A DNA stretch of 64,000 bases. It comes from Kiritimatiellales bacterium. GTDB lineage: Bacteria; Verrucomicrobiota; Kiritimatiellia; Kiritimatiellales; Tichowtungiaceae. Every line of letters starts with the position of its first letter. Position 1 is the stretch's first letter. This document shows, piece after piece, positions 11,884 to 20,366 of this stretch. The stretch spans positions 46,034-110,033 of the forward strand of contig JBBADV010000010.1 in NCBI GenBank assembly GCA_041656295.1, written 5' to 3'. Both the position numbers and the translations under genes were made by a program. The notes under the pieces are model-generated. The model saw only the letters and a program-made list of their open reading frames with translations, was not told where the DNA came from and made no database searches.

Positions 11884-13662
11884 CTATCCAAAAAGTTCAT
11901 TGCTCCATTTGATGGCGCGGGCGATATTGGTGTCAGAAAAAATTTCCCGCTTCAACTTTGCTTTCCATTCTTGACTGGCTTGAATTATTGCCTTTACAGT
12001 ATTCACAGTTACCGGTTTGCCTGCTTCCCTCAACTCAACCCTCGCCATATCCACTGTTGTCAGAAGTTCTAACTCATCCCGGCGATTCTTGATGTACTTG
12101 AACTGTTCCAGCCATTTCAAAGGGTTGCTGCCATGCCATTCTATAAAATATCTTTTTGCCTGGTCAATATTCTCTCCCGCAAGCATCGCTTGATATGTCG
12201 TACCTTTATAGATCGCTTTTTTTGTCGTGATATATCTGTTCGTTTTCGCAATCGGTAATGCGGTTTTATATTTCAACTCCGCATTATAGGGACCCGCCGC
12301 TAATTTATGATAGCCCATGGCAACACCCTCCATGTGACGATGTAGCAAATAGGGAAGTTTTTGTGCATAAAACGGAGTCAGCGGATATTTTTCCGTTGCA
12401 TACAACTCTGTGACAACGCCAAGAATTACAGCATTTTCTATCGCTTTATTATGCCCTTTAGACGATTGCTCTGCGGGTTTTGCTTTCGGTAATTTAATAA
12501 TCTTCGGAGCGCTAATTGTTTCAGCGGCATCGTTCTGCTTCACAAGGCGGATTCTGCCAGTGAGCAGTTCGCTCATCATGCCTTGCTTGATGTACTTTGC
12601 TTTGTTCAGCTTTGCGGTGAGCGCGTCGATTCCTGCATCCATGTCGGAGAGGACTTCAGCGATGGCGGTTTGCTCTTTCTTATCATCAGGACAATATACT
12701 TCAAATTTCTCTATGATTCCTGCCGATAAACTTGGAACGCCCGAGGCTTCATTTAGATTCGCCCAATCTATAGTGCAAAAAAGATAATACAGATACTTGG
12801 AGTTTTTTGATTCATCAATAATCGTATAAAAAAGCGTGTCAATGGTCCAGAATGGCACATCCATGTACTGCGGCTTGTCGATTGTTCCTTTTCGACCAAT
12901 CAAAACAGATGGCCGATTATACAGGAAGGTGTTCGTTCTACCTATTTCACCGCTAGTTGCTAATATTGGATATTTACCTCCAGCAACTTCAATTTCCTGC
13001 TGATTCTTGCCATGCCCAATTTTTAGAACTTTGCTTAATGGTTCTTCCACCCATTCCCCGCTGAATCCCGGCAAGCGGCGCTTGCCTGTGAGCAGTTCCT
13101 GCATTGCACCTTGTTTGAGAGTGCGTTTCTTGGCTATCAGCTTCTCGAGCGCGGCGCTGTATGCGTCCGTGTCCGACAGCGCGGTTGCAATGGCGCGTTG
13201 TTCGTCTTTATCAGGTGGAGTCAGAATCTCAATATTTCCAAGAGCAGTTTTTGAAATTTCTAAAAAAGTAGAACCAGAAGCCCATTCTATCATTTTAGAC
13301 TTCATAGGCTGAATTGCATAATAAAGCCATTCGTTGTCTGTATTATCGAAACATACAAGATTCTTAAAACCTTGATTCGTTGCAGTTGGCTGTGCTGCTA
13401 TGGCTAATTCGCCAATGGTTGCACGGGTGCAGAGCAGGAGTGTTCCTGTCGGCAAAAGAACCGCCGCACTGTTTGCAAGACCTTTTTCTGTAATTTTCCG
13501 TTCCGACGAGGATAAATATTTGGTTTTTTGTCTCGTAATATCGGTTGGGGAAATCCAAACAATACTGCCATCCCAGTATTCGCTGATAACCGTGCTCGGT
13601 GTTCCTCCGCTAATAATGTTTGCCAATTTTTGAATTGGCTTTGAAGTCCATTCCTTCACCAT
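11884..13662 (-). CDS. hsdS: Type I specificity subunit S with an extra C-terminal domain
   Basis: Residues 1 to about 380 form a standard specificity subunit with two target-recognition domains (about 1-155 and 205-335). Each is followed by the conserved long helix (EQRAIATALSDTDAYSAALE, and EQTAIAEVLSDMDAGIDALT) and the LLTG turn. These domains choose the methylated and cleaved DNA site. After a linker rich in Lys, Pro and Ala (about 385-405) comes about 185 residues absent from ordinary HsdS, containing YAQKLPYLLHRHMEGVAMGY and KLAAGPYNAELKYKTALP. This part resembles the Panacea/SocA-type fold by eye only. The start overlaps the hsdM end by seven bases. Confidence 0.92.
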   Translation of the reverse strand: MVKEWTSKPIQKLANIISGGTPSTVISEYWDGSIVWISPTDITRQKTKYLSSSERKITEKGLANSAAVLLPTGTLLLCTRATIGELAIAAQPTATNQGFKNLVCFDNTDNEWLYYAIQPMKSKMIEWASGSTFLEISKTALGNIEILTPPDKDEQRAIATALSDTDAYSAALEKLIAKKRTLKQGAMQELLTGKRRLPGFSGEWVEEPLSKVLKIGHGKNQQEIEVAGGKYPILATSGEIGRTNTFLYNRPSVLIGRKGTIDKPQYMDVPFWTIDTLFYTIIDESKNSKYLYYLFCTIDWANLNEASGVPSLSAGIIEKFEVYCPDDKKEQTAIAEVLSDMDAGIDALTAKLNKAKYIKQGMMSELLTGRIRLVKQNDAAETISAPKIIKLPKAKPAEQSSKGHNKAIENAVILGVVTELYATEKYPLTPFYAQKLPYLLHRHMEGVAMGYHKLAAGPYNAELKYKTALPIAKTNRYITTKKAIYKGTTYQAMLAGENIDQAKRYFIEWHGSNPLKWLEQFKYIKNRRDELELLTTVDMARVELREAGKPVTVNTVKAIIQASQEWKAKLKREIFSDTNIARAIKWSNELFG

Positions 13663-16100
13663 TTATATCCCATCCTTTCCAGATGAGATTTCACCTTGTT
13701 TTCAAGCTCAGCAACATCAACCTCAAGTTGTGGCATTGTCTTTTCGTAGCGGTCAGCGAGCTCCGTCACCCGCTCGGAAATACGGTGGCTCACTGCCGTG
13801 TAAAGCGCATACACGCCGGTAATAAGTGAACGGTACCACTTGCGGTTTAAGAGCAGTTCCATGCACTCATCATCCGACAGTCCGGCATATTGGTCGCGAG
13901 CTTTTTTATCGAGAGCGGCACGAAGACCTTTGACCATTTTTGTACCCTCGTCAACTCGCGTCATTAAATTTTGCAGCTTTTGCAAAATCGCCTTGTCTTC
14001 GGTATCAAGCTCTTTGTCTTTCAGCCGTTTTTTCAGCCCCGCTTTATCGAGATTGCCATTGTCCTTCAGCACTTTACCGATGATGAAATCTTCTTCGGCG
14101 TTTTCAAGCATTTCATCCAGTTCTGCCTGCGCGGTCGCGATAATCGTATCCGCATTATCAACGGCTTTCTGTTCGTCGGAAAAAAACATTTCTATAATCA
14201 GGTTTTTCGGCACGAGTTTGCCGTCCCACCCGGTTTCTACAGTTTTCTTTACCTTAGTTTTCTTGTTTTCAGTCGTTTTGGTGAGCACCTCGATATTCCG
14301 CACAGCCTTATAGCCGTCCTGTACGACAAGATACATATCGTCGGACATGGTTTCGTTCCAATAAGACAGCAGCACCTCGTAAGCATCATATTTGTCTACG
14401 AGCGTCACAGGTGTAAATTCTTCGATAATTTTTTCGGCAATTTCTGCAATCAGCAGTTTCGGCTTTGTCTTGCTGTTAATGTTGCGCAGCCTGCTGTCAA
14501 CTTTCTTTACCCACTGTTCAAAGGCGCGTTCCACTTTATCGGCGTATGCGGAAAAATCACGCTCGCCATAGATAGTATCCCGAATGGTGCCTTTTTCCAC
14601 AGCAAGGGAATAAAAGCCCTTGCGTAACGGATTGAACAACTCTTCTCGCAGCCTTGGAAATGTTTTCCAGTAAAGCGACAGGCTTTCCACATCGCCGGAA
14701 GGTATGCCGCCGTTCAAGTGACCATCTATATTTTGGATATCCTCGACCGCTCCGCTGTCAATGTAACGGGGAATATTGAGGTTGTAAGCGTTCTTTTTTC
14801 TTATTTCCGCGAAAGGTACAAAACGAGCATATTTCGGATCGGTCTTTGTCTTTGGATTATCCACAAGATGATTGAAAACCGTGGTGATTTTATAAACATC
14901 CCGTTCGCGCAGGCGGTTCTTATTGCCGTCTTTGATGAAGTCGCGGCTTGCGTCGATCATGATAGTGCCGGTGCGTTCGTCGGAATTTTTCTTATCGATG
15001 ACGATGATACAGGCAGGAATGCCTGTGCCGTAGAAAAGGTTGGATGGCAGGCCGATGATGCCTTTAATCAGGCCGCGATCAATAAGCGACCGGCGGATCG
15101 TCGCTTCGGCATTACCGCGAAATAAAACACCGTGAGGCAGAATAACCGCCGCCTTGCCATTACGTTTCAGGGACTTGATGATGTGCAGAAGCCACGCAAA
15201 ATCACCGTTTTTCTGCGGTGGACGGTCTCCGTAACCATCAAAGCGTCCGTATTCTTTCAGGCCATGCGTCCAGTTCTTGTCTGAAAACGGAGGATTGACC
15301 ACAGCAAAATCGAATTGACGGATCGCGCTGTCGTCGTTTGGATTCATATATTGCGGGTCGGAGAATGCACTGTACCCGCCCTTGATTTCAGCGGTTGCAC
15401 GATTATGCAAAACCAGGTTCATGCGGGCAAGGCCGGCTGTTGTACTCTCTTTTTCCTGCCCATAAATCGCCACATCAACGGGCGCGGCTTCGGCGGCTCG
15501 AATCAAAAGTGAACCTGAACCGCATGCCGGATCATACAGAGTAATGTCGTTGCCGCGGGCATGTTCGATACCTACGACCTTGGCAAGAATTCTCGATACC
15601 TCGGCAGGGGTATAAAACTGCCCCTTACTCTTGCCGCTTTCGGTAGCAAAGTTTCGCATCAGATATTCATAAGCATCACCGATAATATCATCGCCATCGG
15701 CCCGGTTTTTAGAAAAATCTGGCATTTGGTCACGGAAAATGCCGAGCAGTTCGGAGAGTTTGTCGACCATCTCCTTGCCTTTGCCCAGTTTGTCTCCATC
15801 GTTAAAATGCGCGTTATCTATAACTCCTCGGAGATTGTTGGCTTCGGCAAGTTTGGCGATGATTTTATCCATCTCTTCACCGATGTTCTTGTTGCCAATA
15901 AGCGCAAGCATATCATCAAAGCTCCCGCCTTTGGGAACATCAATCTCGCCGTAAGTAACGCCTTTAAATTTATCTGAGACATACTTAACGAACAGTAGCG
16001 TCAGAATGTAATCCTTGTATTGCGAACTATCCATACCGCCGCGCAAGCTGTCGCAACTCGCCCACAGGCTGGAATACAGTTCACTTTTTTTTACCGCCAT
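13656..16100 (-). CDS. hsdM: Type I DNA N6-adenine methyltransferase subunit M (long form)
   Basis: An 814-residue modification subunit that methylates adenine in the target site and forms the core for HsdS and HsdR. Visible are the N-terminal helical domain (start KKSELYSSLWASCDSLRG), the AdoMet motif DPACGSGSLLI (near residues 191-201) and the catalytic NPPFSDKNW motif (near 271). The classical domain ends near residue 500; the remaining 300 residues are helical and Lys/Glu-rich, a long form known from some type I systems. It is the first gene of the restriction operon and begins only four bases after the Sua5 gene, so it may be read from the purD promoter. Confidence 0.94.
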   Translation of the reverse strand: MAVKKSELYSSLWASCDSLRGGMDSSQYKDYILTLLFVKYVSDKFKGVTYGEIDVPKGGSFDDMLALIGNKNIGEEMDKIIAKLAEANNLRGVIDNAHFNDGDKLGKGKEMVDKLSELLGIFRDQMPDFSKNRADGDDIIGDAYEYLMRNFATESGKSKGQFYTPAEVSRILAKVVGIEHARGNDITLYDPACGSGSLLIRAAEAAPVDVAIYGQEKESTTAGLARMNLVLHNRATAEIKGGYSAFSDPQYMNPNDDSAIRQFDFAVVNPPFSDKNWTHGLKEYGRFDGYGDRPPQKNGDFAWLLHIIKSLKRNGKAAVILPHGVLFRGNAEATIRRSLIDRGLIKGIIGLPSNLFYGTGIPACIIVIDKKNSDERTGTIMIDASRDFIKDGNKNRLRERDVYKITTVFNHLVDNPKTKTDPKYARFVPFAEIRKKNAYNLNIPRYIDSGAVEDIQNIDGHLNGGIPSGDVESLSLYWKTFPRLREELFNPLRKGFYSLAVEKGTIRDTIYGERDFSAYADKVERAFEQWVKKVDSRLRNINSKTKPKLLIAEIAEKIIEEFTPVTLVDKYDAYEVLLSYWNETMSDDMYLVVQDGYKAVRNIEVLTKTTENKKTKVKKTVETGWDGKLVPKNLIIEMFFSDEQKAVDNADTIIATAQAELDEMLENAEEDFIIGKVLKDNGNLDKAGLKKRLKDKELDTEDKAILQKLQNLMTRVDEGTKMVKGLRAALDKKARDQYAGLSDDECMELLLNRKWYRSLITGVYALYTAVSHRISERVTELADRYEKTMPQLEVDVAELENKVKSHLERMGYKW

Positions 16101-16103
16101 TAG

Positions 16104-16730
16104 CTATCTCTCCCTTGTATATAAATCATACTTTTCGTTGAAGCATACACGCATCAATTGTTCCTCAGATATTGCACCGGCACGCAGAATTTCTACACCG
16201 TTTCCGGTGCACCGGACAACCGTGCTTGGAATTTTTCCCGTCGTCGTTCCAGCGTCGAGAAACAGTGCAACGTGCTCGCTTAATGTTTCGAACGCTTCCT
16301 GCACCGTAACTGCATCTGCGCCGCCGCTTTTATTCGCACTCGTCAATGCAACCGGACGACCGAACTCGCGCGCGATTGCCAGCGGCACCGCGTGCGCCGG
16401 AACGCGAAAACCGGTATTTCCTTCCGGTGTTTCTAAAATAATGGTTAGCGGCCCCGGCCAATATTTTCCGGCGAGTTTTTCGGCGGCTTCAGTAAAAACT
16501 GCACCCGAATTTTTTACCTGTTCAATTCCGGCGGCGAGACGTGCAACCGGTTTGCCGCGTTCGCGTTCTTTGGCAGTGTAAAGTTTTTCGATAAATTCCG
16601 GCGCACAGGCAATCCCGTAAACCGTCTCCGTCGGGATCACAATCAGATGTCCGGCGCTCAGCAGTTCGCATGTGCGCCGGATAATGTCCGGCGCCGGATT
16701 TTTCGAATCAATTTTAACAACTCGATTCAT
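16104..16730 (-). CDS. tsaC: Threonylcarbamoyl-AMP synthase (Sua5/YciO/YrdC family)
   Basis: This enzyme makes threonylcarbamoyl-AMP, the first step of the t6A modification at position 37 of ANN-decoding tRNAs. The roughly 208-residue protein has the family's opening pattern HLIVIPTETVYGIAC, the KERERGKPVA block (nucleotide-binding KR..RP-like) and ALTSANKSGG. I prefer the ATG at 16730 to a GTG at 16760 because the family starts close to this point. It lies between purE (upstream) and hsdM (four bases downstream). In Bacillus, the gene for this function (ywlC) is close to ywlE, rpiB and glyA; here about 9 kb of restriction genes separate them. Confidence 0.9.
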   Translation of the reverse strand: MNRVVKIDSKNPAPDIIRRTCELLSAGHLIVIPTETVYGIACAPEFIEKLYTAKERERGKPVARLAAGIEQVKNSGAVFTEAAEKLAGKYWPGPLTIILETPEGNTGFRVPAHAVPLAIAREFGRPVALTSANKSGGADAVTVQEAFETLSEHVALFLDAGTTTGKIPSTVVRCTGNGVEILRAGAISEEQLMRVCFNEKYDLYTRER

Positions 16731-16783
16731 TAAATATTTCTCACGAATAACACGAATCACGAATCTGGGAAAAATTATTCATG

Positions 16784-17308
16784 TTATTCGCGGGCGATTC
16801 TTAAATTATTCAATTTCTTTTGCAGTTCGGCATCGGATGCGAGTACTTCATCACGTATATCTTTTTTAAACTGTGTCAGCTTACCGGCGAGTGATTCATT
16901 GGTAAGCGCCAGCATCTGCACTGCCAGAATGGCGGCATTCACCGCACCGGCTTTGCCGATAGCCATCGTTGCGACCGGAACGCCGCGCGGCATCTGCACC
17001 GTGGACAGCAGCGAATCCATGCCATCCAGTGACCATGCCGGCATCGGAATGCCGATCACCGGCAGCGTTGTGTGTCCGGCGAGAACACCGGCGAGATGCG
17101 CCGCACCGCCGGCGGCGCCGATAATCACCTTAAACCCGTTCGCTTTTGCATTCTTTGCAAACTCGCACGCTTCGTGCGGCGTACGGTGTGCCGACATCAC
17201 CTTCACGTCTGCATCTACGCTGAATTTTTTCAACGTCTGAAAACAAAGCTCGACCACATCCCAGTCACTCGAACTCCCCATTACAATAGCAACCTGTTTG
17301 TCAGCCAT
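16784..17308 (-). CDS. purE: 5-(carboxyamino)imidazole ribonucleotide mutase
   Basis: A 174-residue class I PurE that moves the carboxyl group of N5-CAIR to give CAIR in purine synthesis. The start (VAIVMGSSSDWDVV), the SAHRTPHEACEF active-site histidine block and the GAAGGAAHLAGVLAG and GIPMPAWSLDGMDSLLS stretches are all present. It begins two bases after purD ends, which makes one purDE operon. PurK is not in the window, so whether the substrate is N5-CAIR or AIR is judged only from the class I sequence features. Confidence 0.95.
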   Translation of the reverse strand: MADKQVAIVMGSSSDWDVVELCFQTLKKFSVDADVKVMSAHRTPHEACEFAKNAKANGFKVIIGAAGGAAHLAGVLAGHTTLPVIGIPMPAWSLDGMDSLLSTVQMPRGVPVATMAIGKAGAVNAAILAVQMLALTNESLAGKLTQFKKDIRDEVLASDAELQKKLNNLRIARE

Positions 17309-17310
17309 GA

Positions 17311-18576
17311 TTAACTCCTTTCCAATTCACGGTGAGCGATATCATTACGGTAAAACGCATTTTTCCATGAAATTTTTTTGACAGCGTCGTAGGTATTGTC
17401 GACCGCCTCGCGCAACGTTTTGCCGAGCGCGGTGATGCCAAGCACGCGTCCGCCGGCGGTGACAACCTTGTCGTCTTGCAACGCCGTTCCGGCATGAAAA
17501 ACCACAGCGGTTTCGCCGGCGCTAGCGATGCCGGCAATTTCATCGCCTTTCGGATAGTCGCCGGGATAGCCGTCTGCCGCCATGACGACGCATACAGAAT
17601 GCTCCGGCTTCCATTTTACCAAATCTTCGGAAAGTGTGCCGTCGATGCACGCCTCGAGTGCCGGAATAATATCGCCGTCCCAGCGCGCGAGTACGGCTTG
17701 CGTTTCCGGATCGCCGAAGCGGCAGTTAAATTCAATGACGCTCGGCTGGCCGTTATCAATCATCAGTCCGGCATACAGCACGCCTTTATAAGTGATGCCG
17801 CGCTTTTTCAGTTCGGCGAGCGTACGGCCGTACACTTCGGTGCGGACTTTTTCAAGCACCGCTGCGGTGGCAACCGGCGCCGGTGAATAGGCGCCCATGC
17901 CGCCGGTATTCGGTCCGCAATCACCGTCAAACGCACGTTTGTGATCCTGTGACGACGCAAGCATAACGACATGCTCGCCGTCGATCAGCGCGAGAATCGA
18001 GGCTTCTTCACCGGGCAGAAAATCTTCAATGACTATTTGATTCCCGGCATCGCCGAACGCTCCGCCGAGCGCATCACGAATGGCTGTTTCCGCCTGTTCA
18101 GCGGTTTCGGCGACAGTGACGCCTTTGCCGGCGGCAAGTCCGTCGGCCTTAATCACAACCGGAGCGCCGCGTTCACGGACATACGCATACGCTTCGTCGG
18201 CATTCGTAAACACCGCGCTCGCCGCCGTTGGAACGCCGGCGGTCTGCATGATTTCTTTCGCAAATTGTTTGCTGCCTTCCAATGCGGCGGCGGCTTTGCA
18301 CGGACCGAATACACGGAACCCGCTTGCTTCCAGTGCATCCGTTATACCGGCACAGAGCGGGGCTTCGGGCCCGACGATGGTTAAATCCGGTTGATGCGCT
18401 TCCGCCCATGCGACAATACCGTCGATATCTGTAGCGGAAAGCGGCAGATTGGTGCCAAGTTCTGCTGTGCCGGCGTTGCCGGGTGCACAGAAAATTTCGG
18501 GCGCACGCGAATCATTTTTTAATTTCCAGCACAGCGCATGCTCACGGCCGCCGTTACCAATCACCAAAACCTTCAT
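17311..18576 (-). CDS. purD: Phosphoribosylamine-glycine ligase
   Basis: This 421-residue ATP-grasp enzyme joins glycine to phosphoribosylamine, the second step of purine synthesis. Recognised features are the start MKVLVIGNGGREHALCWKL, the GPEAPLCAGITDAL block, the ATP-grasp VIKADGLAAGKGVTVA segment (near residues 138-153), DHKRAFDGDCGPNTGGMGAYSP, and the metal-binding EFNCRFGDPETQ. Length is standard (about 420-430). It heads the leftward train purD-purE-tsaC and is preceded by a 490-base non-coding stretch that must hold the promoter. Confidence 0.96.
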   Translation of the reverse strand: MKVLVIGNGGREHALCWKLKNDSRAPEIFCAPGNAGTAELGTNLPLSATDIDGIVAWAEAHQPDLTIVGPEAPLCAGITDALEASGFRVFGPCKAAAALEGSKQFAKEIMQTAGVPTAASAVFTNADEAYAYVRERGAPVVIKADGLAAGKGVTVAETAEQAETAIRDALGGAFGDAGNQIVIEDFLPGEEASILALIDGEHVVMLASSQDHKRAFDGDCGPNTGGMGAYSPAPVATAAVLEKVRTEVYGRTLAELKKRGITYKGVLYAGLMIDNGQPSVIEFNCRFGDPETQAVLARWDGDIIPALEACIDGTLSEDLVKWKPEHSVCVVMAADGYPGDYPKGDEIAGIASAGETAVVFHAGTALQDDKVVTAGGRVLGITALGKTLREAVDNTYDAVKKISWKNAFYRNDIAHRELERS

Positions 18577-19064
18577 CCCCTAATCCTTTCAACAAGATCG
18601 TACATTTAGCCCGAAAATCCGCCGGCGGACAAGCCAATCGTATCTTATGCCGCCGGTTATTATGTATACGATTCATAGAGATTATTTCAATTTATCAGTA
18701 CTCTATTTTTACTGGGGAAAGAAGTCCGGTAGCGTTTTCAATGGATAAATCGTTACGAAGAATCAGAGGATACCGGATTTATTTGTTGTCGTTGCGGCAT
18801 TGCGCGCGTCCGACTCTGCGTAAATGGAGACCACGGTATCCTTCACATAGCCTTGAAGGTTGAAAGAGCTGAAGCATAGGCGTCCACATAACCCCCTGCC
18901 TTCAGGACAGGGATCATGAGTAGCTCATTTTTGAGTTGCGCGGAAAACGTAATCCCGGGATTGAGCGCATTGAAAGCGAATGAAAACAGCTTCACGAATT
19001 TTCTCTGTCCAGATTTAGCAGTTGACTTTCAATTCATTTATCACAGAATCCGCAGCTCATTTTT
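18577..19064. other. Non-coding region between purD and tRNA-Thr
   Basis: No gene is supported. It should hold the leftward purD promoter. A palindrome-like run, CCCTGCCTTCAGGACAGGG, lies near 18896-18914 and resembles the small repeat palindromes seen elsewhere in the window. Just before the tRNA, TTGACT (19022-19027) and CAGAAT (19044-19049) are spaced 16 bases apart and could be its promoter, though the -10 match is weak. Confidence 0.35.
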
Positions 19065-19139
19065 GCCGGCGTAGCTCAGTGGTAGAGCAGCTGATTTGTA
19101 ATCAGCTGGTCGGGGGTTCGAATCCCTCCGCCGGCTCCA
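19065..19139 (+). tRNA. tRNA-Thr (anticodon TGT)
   Basis: A full cloverleaf can be folded by eye. The acceptor arms GCCGGCG (19065-19071) and CGCCGGC (19129-19135) pair over seven bases, the D stem GCTC pairs with GAGC, the anticodon stem is GCTGA/TCAGC around the loop TTTGTAA with anticodon TGT at 19097-19099, and the T arm is GGGGG-TTCGAAT-CCCTC (one G-T pair). The discriminator is T and CCA is encoded (19137-19139). TGT reads ACA, hence threonine. The gene stands alone. Confidence 0.95.
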
Positions 19140-19441
19140 GTTTAAAGGCAATTTCGTTCAGTAATGACAGAGGTTTCGTGAAGCATTGCCCTTTTAACTC
19201 CAGTTTTAAAAACTACTGATATTCGGTGCTCAAAAGCGAGATTTATTGGTCGCGGCGGGAAAGGCTCTCACCGGAATTTTCAACATTCATCCGGTGCCGG
19301 ATTTGCCGGCACACGGTGTGGAACGGATTTAGAAATACTGCGCGTAGAGGGTTTTGAGCCGGTTTTAGCGGCCCACCGTCTTAAGATGCGAAGCCGTATC
19401 AGGAAAAAGGCGTCCGTGAAATAATCAATGAGGTGAAGAGA

Positions 19442-19777
19442 ATGAAATTAAGAGACCGGTATATAAAACTTGTTGAATGGTCGCCGGAAGATGGTTGCTA
19501 TGCAGGAACCAGCCTCGGGCTTTTTTCCGGCGGCATTCATGGAAAAAATGAAGTCGAAGTATATCGCAAGCTCTGTGAAATGATTGATGAGTGGATTGAA
19601 ATCTACCAGCAAGACCGCCAAAAACTGCCGCCGGCGACGGTTAAAAACTATTCCGGAAAATTTCTGCTGCGAACCGGCACAGGATTGCATAAGGCTATTG
19701 CTGTGCGGGCGATGGAGAGCGGGAAAAGTCTCAACGAGTTCTGCGTTGACGCACTCGAAGAAACTGTTCTGTCATAA
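19442..19777 (+). CDS. HicB-like antitoxin (orphan)
   Basis: The predicted 111-residue protein has a HicB-type N-terminal half (GCYAGTSLGLFSGGIHGKNEVEVYRKLCEMIDEW, read as separate blocks around residues 15-50). Its C-terminal half matches a ribbon-helix-helix DNA-binding segment (LHKAIAVRAMESGKSLNEF, about residues 82-100). Such proteins normally neutralise and repress a HicA toxin. No HicA frame is visible on either side, so it appears to be an orphan or the toxin has been lost. I chose the ATG at 19442, preceded by GAGGTGAAGAG; a GTG at 19433 is in frame. Confidence 0.75.
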   Translation: MKLRDRYIKLVEWSPEDGCYAGTSLGLFSGGIHGKNEVEVYRKLCEMIDEWIEIYQQDRQKLPPATVKNYSGKFLLRTGTGLHKAIAVRAMESGKSLNEFCVDALEETVLS

Positions 19778-19792
19778 CCTGTACTACATCCA

Positions 19793-20159
19793 TCACGGCG
19801 TCAGGCTTTCCTCTCCCGTATGAACCAACCGCCGAAATTCAAGGATGGTTTTTTCTAACTCCCCGCGAATTTCAATCGGTGTCTTGCCGGCGAGTATCGG
19901 CGGGAGTTCGTCTAGAAACGATTTATCCAAAAGCTGCAGCGCCGATGTAACACAAGCCGTCCATGTGGTTCTAACTTCCTCAACCAGGCAATACTCCCCG
20001 CGCTTCACCGCGTTTTTAAATTCGCGCTCTTCACAGCCTTGAACAGCTCGCGGGCATACCAATATGCGCCCAACGTTCGATAAGCTGCGCGCTGTGCGCT
20101 TCTGTGCGTCCCCAGACCACAGGAATGTCATACCGCGCCTCAAAGGCGTAGAGGCTGTG
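19793..20159 (-). pseudogene. Prophage scar: ERCC4-like nuclease tail and terminase small-subunit-like fragment
   Basis: Read leftwards from 20159, one frame gives SLYAFEARYDIPVVWGRTEA, which looks like the C-terminal end of phage ERCC4-type nuclease proteins. A frame change near 20055 continues it as YARELFKAVKSANLKTR and a stop. A third frame then gives about 70 residues with LLDKSFLDELPPILAGKTPIEI, which resembles the C-terminal part of phage terminase small subunits, ending at the TGA at 19793-19795. Both pieces lack their N-terminal parts or are shifted. The identification is by eye from short stretches, so I treat it as probable phage debris. Confidence 0.4.
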
Positions 20160-20168
20160 TAGAATCAC

Positions 20169-20202
20169 TTGGTTGCTGGTTCGAGCCCAGCCGCCGGAGC
20201 CA
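20169..20202 (+). other. tRNA 3'-end fragment, probable attachment-site scar
   Basis: A perfect T arm (stem GCTGG 20175-20179, loop TTCGAGC, stem CCAGC 20187-20191) is followed by CGCCGGA, a discriminator G and CCA (to 20202). These are exactly the parts of a tRNA gene from the T arm to the end. The matching 5' acceptor strand TCCGGCG and the anticodon arm are missing upstream. Because phage-like debris abuts it, this is best read as the tRNA end duplicated or left behind by an integrated element. Confidence 0.6.
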
Positions 20203-20366
20203 CTTTAAAATCAGATCAATATCACTCACGATTAACAAAGTTTCTGTTCATTCATATCCGGAGCGCAATGAGTGCCGAAAATGATTGTATGAAACTGTGC
20301 TTATACATTTTAGAGATTTTAAATCTCTATGATTCCAATCATCCGCTAATTCAATAGTCTACCGTG

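Noticed and set aside
13971..14627. A 218-codon open frame opposite hsdM
   Set aside because: It is antisense to the C-terminal part of hsdM and has a low-complexity, Phe-rich composition typical of a reversed Lys/Glu-rich helix region.
19219..19433. Plus-strand frame with LVAAGKALTGIFNIHPVP between tRNA-Thr and the HicB-like gene
   Set aside because: No family match, no start and only about 35 codons.
20142..20165. 5' half of a tRNA preceding the T-arm fragment
   Set aside because: GGCGTAG and GTAGA look like tRNA pieces, but the same bases read as SLYAFEA of the phage-like fragment on the minus strand, so I limited the tRNA scar to 20169-20202.
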